A stretch of 64,000 bases of DNA from Sulfitobacter sp. W027 (GCF_025143985.1 NZ_CP083565.1:130714-194713); one strand, 5' to 3'. Positions 1-9,512 are shown, counted from the first letter of the stretch. The notes: generated from the sequence alone by a model not told the origin. Made by a program: numbers and translations.

Positions 1-236
1 GCAACGATGTGGGCCGCGTCGTCATCGGCTGGTCGGTTGAGGAAGGCAATTTTTCTATGTCCTGGCGCGAACAGGGTGGCCCCGCTGTATCAGCGCCGAC
101 CTCCCATGGGTTCGGAACGACTGTGATCGACAAGCTGACGGCCTCATCGCTCTCAGCAGATGTCGAGCTCACCTACGTCCCGACCGGATTGGTCTGGAAA
201 GTGAGCTGCCAGTTGTCGACGCTTCGCGATGACTAA
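1..236 (+). CDS. HWE-type sensor histidine kinase, C-terminal end (5' cut by window)
   Basis: Only the last ~77 codons are present; the frame is open from base 3, so the upstream part lies outside the window. The residues GRVVIGW, a W-x-E-x-GGP stretch and GFGTTVI match the ATP-binding end of HWE/HisKA_2 histidine kinases, in which a GFG(T/S) motif serves as the G box. The family autophosphorylates on His and passes phosphate to a response regulator. No partner regulator is visible here. The call rests on this C-terminal block alone. Confidence 0.75.
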   Translation, partial: NDVGRVVIGWSVEEGNFSMSWREQGGPAVSAPTSHGFGTTVIDKLTASSLSADVELTYVPTGLVWKVSCQLSTLRDD

Positions 237-373
237 AGCGAGTCTAACTGCAATCAGGTAATTGAGGACCATCGCAAGTATAAGTGCTCTTTTCTATCAA
301 GATTGAGGTTGGGCGCAGAGCAAATACTCTATAAGCGAAGAGTCTCATCAATCTCCGGAGTGGGTGTTCACAT

Positions 374-778
374 ATGGCTTTTCCTTTAATCAACAAAGTA
401 AGTCCGGAACCTGTAGAGGATAGCCTCGAAAGATCCGCCCGCGTGGCTCGGCGGGCGTTAAATACCCCTTTAGCAATGATCTCTTGGTTTGATCCCACGA
501 ATGGGGTGCATCAGGTAAGTTCCGAGGAAGGTGCCATTGATTATTCGGGCGATACACGAGTCTCTCAAATGGCCCGTGATATCGCTGAGCATGTTGTGAC
601 CCGCAAGCAGCTTTGGGCTGTTTCTGATGCAGGCGAAAATCTAATACTCAACCAAACTCTTGCGGTTAAACAGAGTGGCGTTGTGAGTTGTATCTCGGTG
701 CCTATACGCAATACGCGGGATGACCGCATATTGGGAGCTCTCTCCTGTATAAGTTTCACTCCGCGTGCCTGGACATGA
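374..778 (+). pseudogene. GAF-domain protein, 3' truncated
   Basis: The 134-residue frame reads as the first part of a GAF sensor domain, with ARRALNTPLAMISWFD and the SCISVPIRN...LGALSCI core near the end. GAF genes of this kind usually continue into a histidine kinase or cyclase output domain. Here the frame stops just after PRAWT, and the DNA continues directly into the C-terminal end of an unrelated protein at about 780. I read this as a deletion or recombination junction leaving a gene fragment. It could still be expressed as a free GAF domain. Confidence 0.6.
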
Positions 779-779
779 T

Positions 780-962
780 ACCTCCTTCACACTGGTAGAA
801 CTGCGCCGTCTTCCTAATGTTGGCTCCGATCACTTCCCGGTCTTTGCGGAGCTTCAATACGAGCCATCGGCCGAGGCGGAACAAGACGCGCCAAAAGCAG
901 ACCATGAAGATCGAGAAGAAGCTGCAGAAATGATCGAAGAAGCGCGCGAGGCATCGGAATGA
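780..962 (+). pseudogene. Endonuclease/exonuclease/phosphatase family C-terminal fragment
   Basis: The frame reads SFTLVELRRLPNVGSDHFPV followed by FAELQYEP and an acidic tail rich in E, D and A. The GSDHFPV block is the conserved C-terminal Ser-Asp-His metal and catalytic motif of the EEP (DNase I-like) fold. The ~220 residues that should precede it are missing, so this is only a 3' gene end fused to the GAF fragment. It has no recognisable start signal of its own. Confidence 0.6.
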
Positions 963-1044
963 GACGGAGACTGAAGCGGCTGCTTTGACGAGGTATATCA
1001 TCCATCTAACACCACAAGGGAGCTTGGGAAACCGAGGCAAAACC

Positions 1045-1203
1045 ATGGACATCATTCGGGTTATCATTGCGATCTTGCTGCCGCCGCTTGGCGTTTTCCT
1101 GCAAGAAGGGCTGGGGAAGCATTTTTGGATCAACATCCTGTTGACGCTTTTTGGGTATCTCCCGGGCATCATCCATGCGCTTTATATCATTATCAAAAGA
1201 TAG
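1045..1203 (+). CDS. Pmp3/YqaE family small membrane protein
   Basis: A 52-residue hydrophobic protein beginning MDIIRVIIAILLPPLGVFLQ and containing W-I-N-I-LLTLFGYLPGIIHALYII. Two transmembrane segments joined by a short GLGKHFW loop fit the Pmp3/YqaE (UPF0057) family, which is linked to membrane potential and salt or cold stress in other organisms. A GAGG box 7 bases upstream supports the start at 1045 rather than the earlier in-frame start at 985. It stands alone between gene fragments. Confidence 0.8.
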   Translation: MDIIRVIIAILLPPLGVFLQEGLGKHFWINILLTLFGYLPGIIHALYIIIKR

Positions 1204-1332
1204 CCTTTTTTGTCCTCTCCAGCTTTTTACGAGTGAGATGAGCAGAGGGTCATGCCAAGCGGCATTTGGCAGCTCTCTCGACTGATCTACAGTTCTTGCC
1301 TAAGATACTGATAGAGGGAAAAATATGCACGT

Positions 1333-2098
1333 ATGGAGAATCTAGAGCTTCTACTGAATCGGGCGCTGGATGCCGTCATAGGCATGGGCTCAGAGGGGCG
1401 CGTAACGGCTTGGAATGGCGCGGCCGAAGAGCTCTTTGGTTGGTCCAAGGAGGAGGCCTTGGGCGCGGTCTTAGGTGAGTTGATTGTGCCGGCTCAACAT
1501 CGTGAACACCACGCGCGCGGTCTTGAGCATTACAACCGCACAGGCGAAGGCCCCGTTCTTGAGAGGCGTATCAAAATTACGGCCCTGCACCGGACAGGCG
1601 TCGAGTTTCCGGTCGAGTTGTCGATCTTCGCGATCAACCACTCCGACCAGCAGCATAGTTTCTACGCTTTTGTGCGCGATCGATCTGTTGAGGAAGCGGC
1701 GCATCGCGAACAAGAGCTGCGCGCGCGGGAAGCGACGGCTGTCATGAATGTGGGCCAAAAGCTGATCGAAGATGTGCCCCTTGATGACTTCATCCAGTTC
1801 TGTCTCGACGAGGTATGCGATATTGCCAGCATGGATGCGGGGCATCTCTATGTTGTACGGGGCGAAGGCAGCGCTCAGATCTTGGAGCCTTCGGGGATTT
1901 GGTGCCTGCGCGATGAACGGTATCGGCCAGTTGTAGAGGTCACCTCCCGCCTCCAGTTCAAACCGGGGCAAGGGCTTCCGGGCCGGGCTTGGCAGTCAGG
2001 CGGGTTGGAGGCGCTCGAAAACCTGATTGATGACTGCAAATTCTTGCGCCGCGAGGTTTTTACGGAGGTGGGGCTGACGCGGGGTGTGGCACTTGCAG
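1333..2098 (+). pseudogene. PAS-GAF sensor protein, 3' truncated
   Basis: Residues ~5-120 form a PAS domain (DAVIGMGSEGRVTAWNGAAE, ELFGW, then HRTGVEFPVELS). Residues ~135-255 begin a GAF domain (LDEVCDIASMDAGHLYVV, PGQGLPGRAW). Homology ends within the GAF domain after GLTRGVALA at about 2098. The frame then runs 14 residues into the antisense of an MFS gene and stops at 2139. The output domain, probably a histidine kinase, is gone. The preserved reading frame suggests a fairly recent event. Confidence 0.65.
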
Positions 2099-3176
2099 TT
2101 GCGGCAGCGATGCCCCCGAGGCCGAAGTTCAACCCATAGAACAGCCCGCCGATCAAGCCAATTCGGTCTGGGAGAAGATCCATCGCGTATATCAGGATCG
2201 AGGCAAAGGCGCTGGCCATGATTAGACTGATCAGGATCGTTAGAACGCCTGTCCAGAACAGACCCGCATAAGGCAGGATCAGCGTCAGCGGCAGGGGTCC
2301 TAGCATCGAGAACCAGATGATCCTGTAGCGCCCGATACGGTCACCCATGATACCGCCGATTAAGACACCCACGGCGGCTGCAATTAGAAAAACGAACAGC
2401 ATCAACTGCGAAGCGGGAATAGACAGATCAAACCGCTCGATGAGATAGAAGGTATAGAACGACCGGAAACTCTCGCTATAGGTGTTCTTTACAAACATCA
2501 GCAGTGTCAGAACCACCCGTCCGAGACCGATGGTGAACGGCGCATGGCTGGGAGCCGGAATGCCCTTACTGGCGCGTGCCCGCATCGCTGCGAACTCGGT
2601 ACTGATCTGGCGCTGCTTGCTGCCGATCCACCCCAAGAGCACCATTGCGAGCAAGGCGACTACCGCAAACCATGCCAAGCTTGGTTGCCCCCATGGTACG
2701 ATGATCAGCGCGGCAAACACCGGCCCAAGCGCACCTCCCGCTTGGCCGCCCACTTGGAACATGCCTTGCGCGAGCCCCTGCCGCCCCCCGGCGGCATAGC
2801 GTGCCATCCGCGTGGCCTCGGGGTGGAAGATCGACGAACCGATACCGATCAGAGCGACGGAAACAAGGATCATCGCATAGCTTGGTGCATAAGCAAGGCA
2901 GACCATCCCCGACATGGTGAACATCATGCCCACCACCGGCGAATATGGTGCGGGGTACCTGTCGGTAATCATCCCGATGACTGGCTGCAAAAGGGCACCA
3001 GCCACCTGAAACGTCAAGGTGATCATGCCGATCTGCACGAAGTCGAGTTGATAGATCTCTCTCAGAATAGGATAGGCTGCCGGGATTAGGGATTGCATCA
3101 AATCGTTGAGCAGATGCGTCATGCCCAACACTGTCAGCACAGTGAGATAGGTTCCTGAGCGAGCTGCTATCGTCAT
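2099..3176 (-). pseudogene. Fosmidomycin-resistance (Fsr) type MFS transporter, C-terminally truncated
   Basis: The start ATG at 3176 opens a ~360-residue protein with about eleven transmembrane segments. It carries LTVLGMTHLLNDLMQSLIPA, TFQVAGALLQPVIGMITDRYP, the IFHPEATRMAR loop and QGMFQVGG, all typical of the Fsr branch of the major facilitator superfamily. Homology stops at GLNFGLGGIAAA; the last ~40 residues (the final helix) are replaced by the antisense of the PAS-GAF gene, and the frame does not close until 1875. Transport function is probably lost or altered. Confidence 0.7.
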
Positions 3177-3576
3177 TACATTTGTCTCACGATCTGGAGA
3201 AATCGGCGGCGTTGGGCCAAACTGCTCATAGCGTGTTGGCTTCTGCAAGGGGTCATGCCCACGGCCCATTTTTTGGCGCGGCACAATAGACCCGTTATCA
3301 GGCGCACTCTGCCGTTTGCATCAGTCGAGCGAGCCTCGGTGGAATATACGCCTAAGCGTCGATGGCGGGGGGCTTTACCCACCTTGTTCCGTCTAAACTC
3401 CAATGTTCCATCCTGATTGGTGGCCGAGATGTACGGTGGTCGCGTTATCGAGGTGTGGACAGTAGTCTCGGTACTGGACAGCCCCACTCTGCACGCCGAC
3501 TTGCCAGTTAAATGAAATCAGCCACCGAACAACATCTTCAAAGCGCCTTCGACCGGTGGACGGGCCATGCTTGTAG
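3177..3576. other. Intergenic, no supported gene
   Basis: About 400 bases lie between the MFS start and the 3' end of the dehydratase-fusion gene. Frames present here have no recognisable motif or convincing ribosome-binding site. The region should hold the MFS promoter. I see no strong terminator hairpin. Confidence 0.5.
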
Positions 3577-6042
3577 CTAGCGAATATAGCGATCCCAACT
3601 ACCGTAGCTGCTAAGGACCGTCCCACGGGGGATGCTGAGGCCGATGAGCGCAGCACCGCAAAGCAACGAAAACCCAGTGGGCCCCCAATTAGCGCCCGCG
3701 ACAAAGGGGGCGAACAGCAGGACAACTCCCAGTATCAGGTTCAGAAACCGGACCATCCGGCCGACCGGCGCCAAGGCTGCGACAGAAAAGGTGATGACCA
3801 GCGCTCCGATGATATGGTTCGTAGCGGCCGCACCGCTACCCCAAGGGATGAGCCAAGGCGACAGCATCAATAGCAGCCCCACGGCCATGGAAGCCAGCAA
3901 TGTCCAGGGAAAGGTCATGCCGCCCGACACCATTTCGCTTAGGATGATCCGTGGACCGCGTTCGAAGTTGTCAATTGGGGCCTCGTCCGGCCCTTTGTCG
4001 GTATCCCCGTTAAAGAACACTCTGAGCCACGGTTGCCCTGCCAGATGGCGGCGTTGCAGGAATTGATAGGTCGCGACCAGTTCATCCAGCGAATAGGGGA
4101 TCTGCCAGACCATTGCAGCCGCAGCGATCAGCGCCAGCGTGGAATAGGTGCCGATGACGATCGGCTGGATCACGATAAAGAAGATGGAGATGGCGCCAAG
4201 CGGCACGATCATCACGCCAAAGAGCACCACCAGCCAAGGCATGGTCCGCCATCGCCGCGCCGACCCCATCGCCCCCACCAAGATCTCCAGCGCATAGGTT
4301 AGCGCGCCGATCCCAGCGTCGGGGACCGGCCAGGCCTTGGAAACGGAGGAGGTGATAATCTCTTCGGTCCCGTTCTTCGCAACGGTGCTGCCGGGAAAAA
4401 ACGGCTCCCAGACATGTTCGATGCTGCCAAGCTGATAGCCGGTCAGATAGCGGGAGATTAACAGCCCGACCACCGCGAGCATGATGACGGGCAATCGCTG
4501 GAACCAATCGGAGGGCGAATAATCCCAGCCTTTGGGTATGGTTGGGCCGGTCTGCGCGGCAACCGGAGAAACGCCGGGCACCGGGGGAAAGCCCAAGGCA
4601 AAGGCGACCGCGAGCATTCCGACAGCCGTATTGTTCAGGTAGGCCGCAGCACTGTCACTCCAGAAAACCAGTGGCGCAAAGAGTATCCAGCACCCCAGCC
4701 CCGCCGCTGCGGACCGCGCCCAAGGCAGACGCCAGGAGAGGGACAAGAGCCCCAGCACGGTCAGCAATATGCCCGCAACCAGGTCTGACAGGCCGAGCCA
4801 GGTTCCCACATGCCCCAACAAGGGCGGCGAAGTGAGTAGCCACAGCCCCAGTCCCGCGTTGGCCCAGCCGGTCCACAGGTGAGCCCGATGCTCTGCTCGG
4901 TAATCCCTCTCATGAGCCTCGCGCACGGTTTCCGGATTCTCGAGCCTACCATCTGCAGCTTCCAGCCACGGCGGCGGGGTAATCCCATTGATGCGGTACC
5001 AGCCCAAGGGATCGCGCTTCAGCGCCGAAATAAGCGTCGGCAGTTTATCATTGATGCGTTCCTGCGGTGACCAATCCAGCAGATCGCGGGCCAGTGAAAT
5101 ATCCAGCGCGAAGTGATCCGAGGCCATGTCGATCATAAAGGGCCGGATGAAGGGCTTTTCACCCTGATCCAGGGCGTCGGGCACCACCGGTTCCGACCCC
5201 GTTTCCAGGGCGGCTCCGAGTTTGGCGACTGGTCCCGGCACCACCAGGGTTTGCCAGGTTTCTTCTCCATGGATCAACGCGCCGATACGATCCTGCAGGA
5301 CGCCGTAACTCAACGTATCGGGTTCGCCAGCAAGGATCACTTGACCCGAGGGGATATCAGCGCGGCGGTCCACGGTGCGCGTGAACAGCCGTAACATGTC
5401 ATCGACATGAATAAAGGCCTGCCCCGCGTTGGTGTTCCCCGCAAAGACATGGCTTTTGACGTTGCGCTCATAGATCCGCGCAATTTGATGGCTGAGGGTC
5501 GGCACCGCTGTTTCATCGCCATATAGCCCGGCGAGGTGCAGAAAGACCGTAGACATATCTCCCGCCTCTTCGGCGATGATCTCTTCGGTACGGGCCTTGG
5601 ACTGCGGATAGGTCCAGGAGGGGGCAAGTGGTGTTTCCTCTGTGAGTCGGGTGCCAGGACGGCCAGCAGCATGCACCAACATCGTGCCTGAATAAATGAA
5701 CTGCTCAACCTCAAGCTTTCGTAAGGCGCGAAGCAGATTGCGCGTGCCGTCTTCGTTTACTGCCTTGTATTGCGGGCGCTCCTCGCCGCTGAAGTCGAAA
5801 TAGGCCGCCAGATGGATAACCGAGGCAACGCGCCCGCCCGCTTTCTGCTCCAATTCCAAGATCGCGCGCTCCACCGACGCGCTGTCGGTGAGGTCAAAGG
5901 CGATCATATCATCTCGGTCCTTGGCGTTTCCAGGCCGGTCGAGTCCGATAACATGATAACTTTGCGACAGTGCCTTGCACAAACCGCTGCCGATATTCCC
6001 TGCCGCACCGGTGATTACCACAACAGGCTTATCCTGGGACAT
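3577..6042 (-). CDS. NAD-dependent epimerase/dehydratase fused to SPW-repeat and cysteine-less VKOR-like membrane domains
   Basis: An 821-residue fusion. Residues 1-~345 are an extended SDR with TGAAGNIG at 11-18, a Ser near 118 and YPQSK at 145-149. Residues ~390-490 and ~710-810 contain paired helices with S-P-W/L patterns like SPW-repeat domains. Residues ~515-665 match the VKOR-like family (WEPFF, WPVPDAGIGAL, RWRTMPW, QPIVIG, DELVATYQFLQRR). The family's redox CxxC, expected after the QP helix, reads S634-T-L-A637, so thiol chemistry is not possible at that site. It may therefore be a structural or quinone-binding relative. The gene is single and reads leftward. Confidence 0.75.
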   Translation of the reverse strand: MSQDKPVVVITGAAGNIGSGLCKALSQSYHVIGLDRPGNAKDRDDMIAFDLTDSASVERAILELEQKAGGRVASVIHLAAYFDFSGEERPQYKAVNEDGTRNLLRALRKLEVEQFIYSGTMLVHAAGRPGTRLTEETPLAPSWTYPQSKARTEEIIAEEAGDMSTVFLHLAGLYGDETAVPTLSHQIARIYERNVKSHVFAGNTNAGQAFIHVDDMLRLFTRTVDRRADIPSGQVILAGEPDTLSYGVLQDRIGALIHGEETWQTLVVPGPVAKLGAALETGSEPVVPDALDQGEKPFIRPFMIDMASDHFALDISLARDLLDWSPQERINDKLPTLISALKRDPLGWYRINGITPPPWLEAADGRLENPETVREAHERDYRAEHRAHLWTGWANAGLGLWLLTSPPLLGHVGTWLGLSDLVAGILLTVLGLLSLSWRLPWARSAAAGLGCWILFAPLVFWSDSAAAYLNNTAVGMLAVAFALGFPPVPGVSPVAAQTGPTIPKGWDYSPSDWFQRLPVIMLAVVGLLISRYLTGYQLGSIEHVWEPFFPGSTVAKNGTEEIITSSVSKAWPVPDAGIGALTYALEILVGAMGSARRWRTMPWLVVLFGVMIVPLGAISIFFIVIQPIVIGTYSTLALIAAAAMVWQIPYSLDELVATYQFLQRRHLAGQPWLRVFFNGDTDKGPDEAPIDNFERGPRIILSEMVSGGMTFPWTLLASMAVGLLLMLSPWLIPWGSGAAATNHIIGALVITFSVAALAPVGRMVRFLNLILGVVLLFAPFVAGANWGPTGFSLLCGAALIGLSIPRGTVLSSYGSWDRYIR

Positions 6043-6352
6043 AGCATTCTCCCCGCATCCTCTTTACGGACCAACGGCTTGTAGCCAATTTTGTTCACCG
6101 ATTGGTTTTCGGATCCTGCTCATAATCTGAGCTGAGAGCCACTATAAGCCCATAATCACCTTATCAAAGTGACCACCTAGTGCCCGCCCTGTAGGATGCA
6201 ATTGGGTGCTAAGAAATCTGCGCGATTTGAGAATGCGCTGAACGATACAGGCAAAGGTCACAGAATGTCGTGAGCTCTAATGCGCAATTTGCTTTGTTGA
6301 AGATAAAGAGTTCACGCTTACCTTATTCGTACGATCAGAAAAGGGGTTCGAT

Positions 6353-6595
6353 GTGAAACAGGATGAGTTTGATGAAAAGATACATGAGCTCGAAGAAGCA
6401 TTGATTGAGCGGAGGGCTGAACTCGGGCGATCAAAAACTTCAGAAGCTGAGGAACAAAAGCTTCTGGACGTTCAGAGGCGAGTTGAAGCCCTTTTGGTCG
6501 ACGCCAAGCGCCCGAGTGGCGAAGAGGACAAGCAGGACATTTTCCGCTTAGCCAATGAATTGCTTCTCGAACTCCGTCAGAATCCCTTCGCGTGA
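6353..6595 (+). CDS. Small coiled-coil hypothetical protein
   Basis: An 80-residue, highly charged, almost entirely helical protein (KIHELEEALIERRAEL, LLDVQRRVEALLVDA, LANELLLELRQ). An AAGGGG box 7 bases before a GTG codon supports the start. The nearby ATG is in another frame and is followed at once by TGA. I do not recognise a family. Its composition suggests a coiled coil, perhaps a chaperone-like or structural role, but no function can be assigned. Confidence 0.5.
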   Translation: MKQDEFDEKIHELEEALIERRAELGRSKTSEAEEQKLLDVQRRVEALLVDAKRPSGEEDKQDIFRLANELLLELRQNPFA

Positions 6596-7070
6596 AATAA
6601 TTGATCACTTGGTCCGGCTTGAATGTTAGGGCACAGGTATACATTGGCCTATCGGACGTGGCTCTCGATAGGTAACCCAAAATCCTATTGGCTTGGCCGT
6701 GTTGTAGTGGCGGTGCCCCCATTTGAACGGAAGGCAGCGAGCCAATCAATCCCAGCCAGTCCGCCAATGGTATACTTCCCCGAGAGTCGTGATCCGCCGT
6801 TCACTGCAATTCTCTCGCCCGCAACCTGTCAGGATTTTCCGGGAACTGCCTATTGCGGTCTGGTGAGGTGGGGGCGTCGGTGGTTAACTTCCCAGACTAT
6901 TGAGGAAACCGCGATTGATGTAATTTGAAAGGTCAAACTACCGAACCAGAGTACCGAACCAGAGTGCAGTCATATTTTTGGAGCGGTCAAAATTGGTTTG
7001 CGCTCGTCCCAAACGGAGGCTTGTCATCAGATGTTCAGCCCAAACGTGCGCTAATGTTGTTTGTTTGCCA
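6596..7070. other. Intergenic, no supported gene
   Basis: About 475 bases between the coiled-coil gene and the convergent GNAT gene. Open frames exist on both strands, but none has family motifs or a good ribosome-binding site. I see nothing definite. Confidence 0.5.
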
Positions 7071-7694
7071 TCAGCCAGGCTCGCCTCGATAGAGATCAAG
7101 TGAGGATCGGGGAAAGCGAACCATTCCACCATCAGAGGTTCGCTGTCGGGTAAAACCATGTCGATTATAGAAAGCTTCCAGGTCGTTCATCCGCAGGCCT
7201 TCGTTGCCGAACGGCTCGTGGACAAGCTCGACACTCAGATCCGCGGCATCTGCGGCTTTTACAAGTACACGCAGGATCTGGTGTGCAATCCCCTGGCCAC
7301 GGTGGTTCGGAGCGACCCATATACCGCCCAGAAAGAACCGTCTGTTCCTAAATGCATGTTCGATATAGGCGACATTGTCTTGCGCATTGCGGTAGTAGGT
7401 GCGGTCTCCGGTATGACCGGTCTCTCCGCGAAGTCTTGGAACTTGGCTTATCCGTGCAAGAACGTCTGCATATTTCTTCCGTGCTCCAACTTGCGATTTA
7501 TCTTGGGATGATCTGATTTCGGCCGTGAGCGCAGGGTGTCTGGTTTCACAATAGTCCTGCAAGCCGTGCTGCAGTGCCACTGAGACGAACGCGCGCAACT
7601 CATGGATCAGCCGATCGTTCTCAGCTTGAAGGAAATCCGCGGCCTTCAAAGTCGTTTGCTCGGTGGGGCACCTGCTGCTCTGCTTTCCAGCCAT
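7071..7694 (-). CDS. GNAT-family N-acetyltransferase (paralogue 1)
   Basis: A 207-residue protein with the acetyl-CoA loop GGIWVAPNHRGQGIAHQILR (motif A, RGxGxA) and the GNAT motif B ending LEAFYNRHGFTR. The N-terminal ~90 residues (HELRAFVSVALQHGLQDYCE, TRHPALTAE) lie outside the usual fold and are shared with the GNAT at 48602-49195. The two share long blocks, so this is a paralogous pair on one accessory region. The substrate is unknown. The gene stands alone, facing the 6353 gene. Confidence 0.8.
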   Translation of the reverse strand: MAGKQSSRCPTEQTTLKAADFLQAENDRLIHELRAFVSVALQHGLQDYCETRHPALTAEIRSSQDKSQVGARKKYADVLARISQVPRLRGETGHTGDRTYYRNAQDNVAYIEHAFRNRRFFLGGIWVAPNHRGQGIAHQILRVLVKAADAADLSVELVHEPFGNEGLRMNDLEAFYNRHGFTRQRTSDGGMVRFPRSSLDLYRGEPG

Positions 7695-7841
7695 ACTCAG
7701 AAATCCAAGTGCGGTTCAAATTGTGACGGACAAGCTTGTCCGAACTCGTTTTTCGTTCAAGCGCATTGATCAATGGGCCGGCCGTCCAATTTCAAGAAGT
7801 GCAAAGCGCTGCCCGCGACACCCGCGGGCAGAAGGGTTCGA

Positions 7842-8126
7842 TTATGCTAAGAGTGAAGGGCCCTTTTCCCCCTGTTTTTCCCTTGCGCGGGCGTCCTTTA
7901 ACGCCTGCTTTAACAGGTTCAACCGCGCAAGTGCGCGATCGCGTTGTTCGAGGCGTCTTCGGAGGCGGGAGCCCGGATTGCCCATCAAGATGGTTTTTTT
8001 AGCTATCGTTTCCGGAAGCCAAACCAGCGCTGCAGATTGCGCTTCACTCAGCAATCGATCGGCTGCTTGAAAGCGCTGATACGCGATAAGCACTGCTCTT
8101 CGATGTATCCCAACAAACCTATGCAC
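7842..8126 (-). CDS. Small basic hypothetical protein
   Basis: A 94-residue frame starting MHRFVGIHRRAVLIAYQRFQ with a strongly basic second half (SRLRRRLEQRDRALARLNLL, KDAREKQG-like). The pattern, an amphipathic helix then a basic coiled-coil tail, looks protein-like, but I do not recognise a family and the ribosome-binding site is weak. It could be a spurious frame. It is 147 bases from the GNAT gene in the same orientation. Confidence 0.4.
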   Translation of the reverse strand: MHRFVGIHRRAVLIAYQRFQAADRLLSEAQSAALVWLPETIAKKTILMGNPGSRLRRRLEQRDRALARLNLLKQALKDARAREKQGEKGPSLLA

Positions 8127-8827
8127 GGCTGAACTCCCTAGACGAGTCGACAGGATCGCTCATACGACTATAGCAAATCTTCCCGTCAGTTTCACTCAAG
8201 CTGTGGAAACAAGACTTCCGATCGGTGCGCGCCCCGAAAACGCTTGAGAAGCCTTCAGTTACTTGACGCGCAGCAACCATACCTACCTGCACACCCAAAC
8301 CTTGGCCAAATCTTTTGATGGAGGAGGTGACAACAACCGGCTCTGTCCTAATTCAAAGAGGACAGAACGGGAGTGAAAGCCATGGCCGAGAAACAGCAGA
8401 AATCTAACACAACGGGCAAGGGGACTGAAGGAAACCGCTTTGGTCTTATCGGCCTTGGGGTGGTTCCATTTCAGCATATTGCTGAGGGCGGCAATAAAAA
8501 GATGCCCATACATTCCCGATAGCCCTTGCGGCAAAGCGAGCCGCTCTATGCGCTTCATCGCCACTCTATCACAAACTGCTTTTCAACTCGGCCGCGGGAG
8601 TCCGACCAAGCTGGGGATTGGGATATTGCCCGAACCTTCAGAAGTAATCGCGCACTCTTTCCAAAATTGGGGGAATCACGGTTGAGGCGCACTTCAAGTC
8701 TTCGACAGGAACCTCAAAATCACTTTGGTCAGCCATCCTTGCGACTCCTGAAAAACCAAGCTGTCAGCTGTTCGATATTGCACAGAGTGTGTTTGAGGGT
8801 AGGGAGTTGCGCATTTTTGCGCATCAC
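8127..8827. other. Intergenic, no supported gene
   Basis: Roughly 700 bases upstream of yceI with scattered short frames on both strands, none with motifs or a convincing start. Part may be decayed coding sequence. The distal end near 8828 carries a palindrome listed separately. Confidence 0.45.
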
Positions 8828-8841
8828 TTAGTTGCAACTAA
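8828..8841. promoter_or_regulatory. Perfect 14-bp palindrome upstream of yceI
   Basis: TTAGTTGCAACTAA is a perfect palindrome 37 bases before the yceI start. Its position fits an operator at or near the promoter. The AGTTGC/GCAACT half-sites resemble those of some MarR-family regulators, but no such regulator is in the window, so the binding protein is unknown. Confidence 0.45.
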
Positions 8842-8878
8842 TGTGACGAATGCATCTCAAACGGAGAAATAAAAACAG

Positions 8879-9457
8879 ATGAAAAACTTCCTTCTCACGA
8901 CGGTAATGGGCGCGACGCTCGCGACTGCGGCACAGGCCGAAACGGTGGCATATGTGCTTGATCCGTCTCATAGCCAGATCGTTTTCAGCTATAACCACTT
9001 GGGTTTCTCGACCACGACAGGCATGTTCTCCGGGTTCGAGGGCAGCATCGAGCTGGACCAGGAAGATCCGGCGGCATCGAGCGTCTCTGTTTCCTTTCCC
9101 GCAAAGAGCCTCATCACCGGCTGGCCCGCGCGCGAAGAGCATTTCCTGTCCGAGGATTTCTTCGGCGCCGAAGCGAACCCTTTGGTGACATTCACCTCGA
9201 CGTTGATCGAAGTGACCGGCGAAGAGACCGGCAAGATCACCGGCGATCTGACTATGAACGGCATTACGCAGTCTGTCGTCTTGGACGCAACACTGAACCA
9301 GTTGGAAGATCATCCGATGGAAAATCGCCCCTGGGCCGGGTTTGACGCGACAACCACGCTGCTGCGCTCGGATTTCGACATGGGCCAGTTCGCACCGTTT
9401 GTCGGGGATGATGTCGCGATCGATATCTCGATCGAAGCAATGGTGCCCGCTGAATAA
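8879..9457 (+). CDS. YceI family periplasmic lipid-binding protein
   Basis: 192 residues with a Sec signal peptide (MKNFLLTTVMGATLATAAQA, cleaved before ETVAYVLDPSHS). The mature part is a full-length YceI lipocalin-like fold: DPSHSQIVFSYNHLGFSTT, FPAKSLITGWP, F-x-S-T-L-I-E near 100 and the GDLTMNGITQSVVLD block. YceI proteins bind polyisoprenoid or quinone-like lipids in the periplasm. It converges on the b561-YceI fusion gene with a shared terminator between them, which suggests a functional pair. A GGAG box precedes the start. Confidence 0.9.
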   Translation: MKNFLLTTVMGATLATAAQAETVAYVLDPSHSQIVFSYNHLGFSTTTGMFSGFEGSIELDQEDPAASSVSVSFPAKSLITGWPAREEHFLSEDFFGAEANPLVTFTSTLIEVTGEETGKITGDLTMNGITQSVVLDATLNQLEDHPMENRPWAGFDATTTLLRSDFDMGQFAPFVGDDVAIDISIEAMVPAE

Positions 9458-9477
9458 TCGAAGCCTAACCCTCAACC

Positions 9478-9512
9478 AAAAGGGCCGCGCAATCCCTCGC
9501 GCGGCCCTTTTT
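9478..9512. terminator. Bidirectional rho-independent terminator
   Basis: A 12-bp perfect stem (AAAGGGCCGCGC pairing with GCGCGGCCCTTT) has an 8-base loop. Five T follow on the plus strand, and the A-run on the left gives a shorter T-run on the minus strand. It lies between convergent yceI and the b561-YceI gene and can serve both. Confidence 0.9.

Noticed and set aside
3176..3487. 103-codon minus-strand frame upstream of the MFS gene
   Set aside because: It has no motif or start signal and overlaps the MFS promoter region.
8283..8564. 93-codon minus-strand frame
   Set aside because: Some protein-like residues but no family, start signal or neighbours; treated as intergenic.
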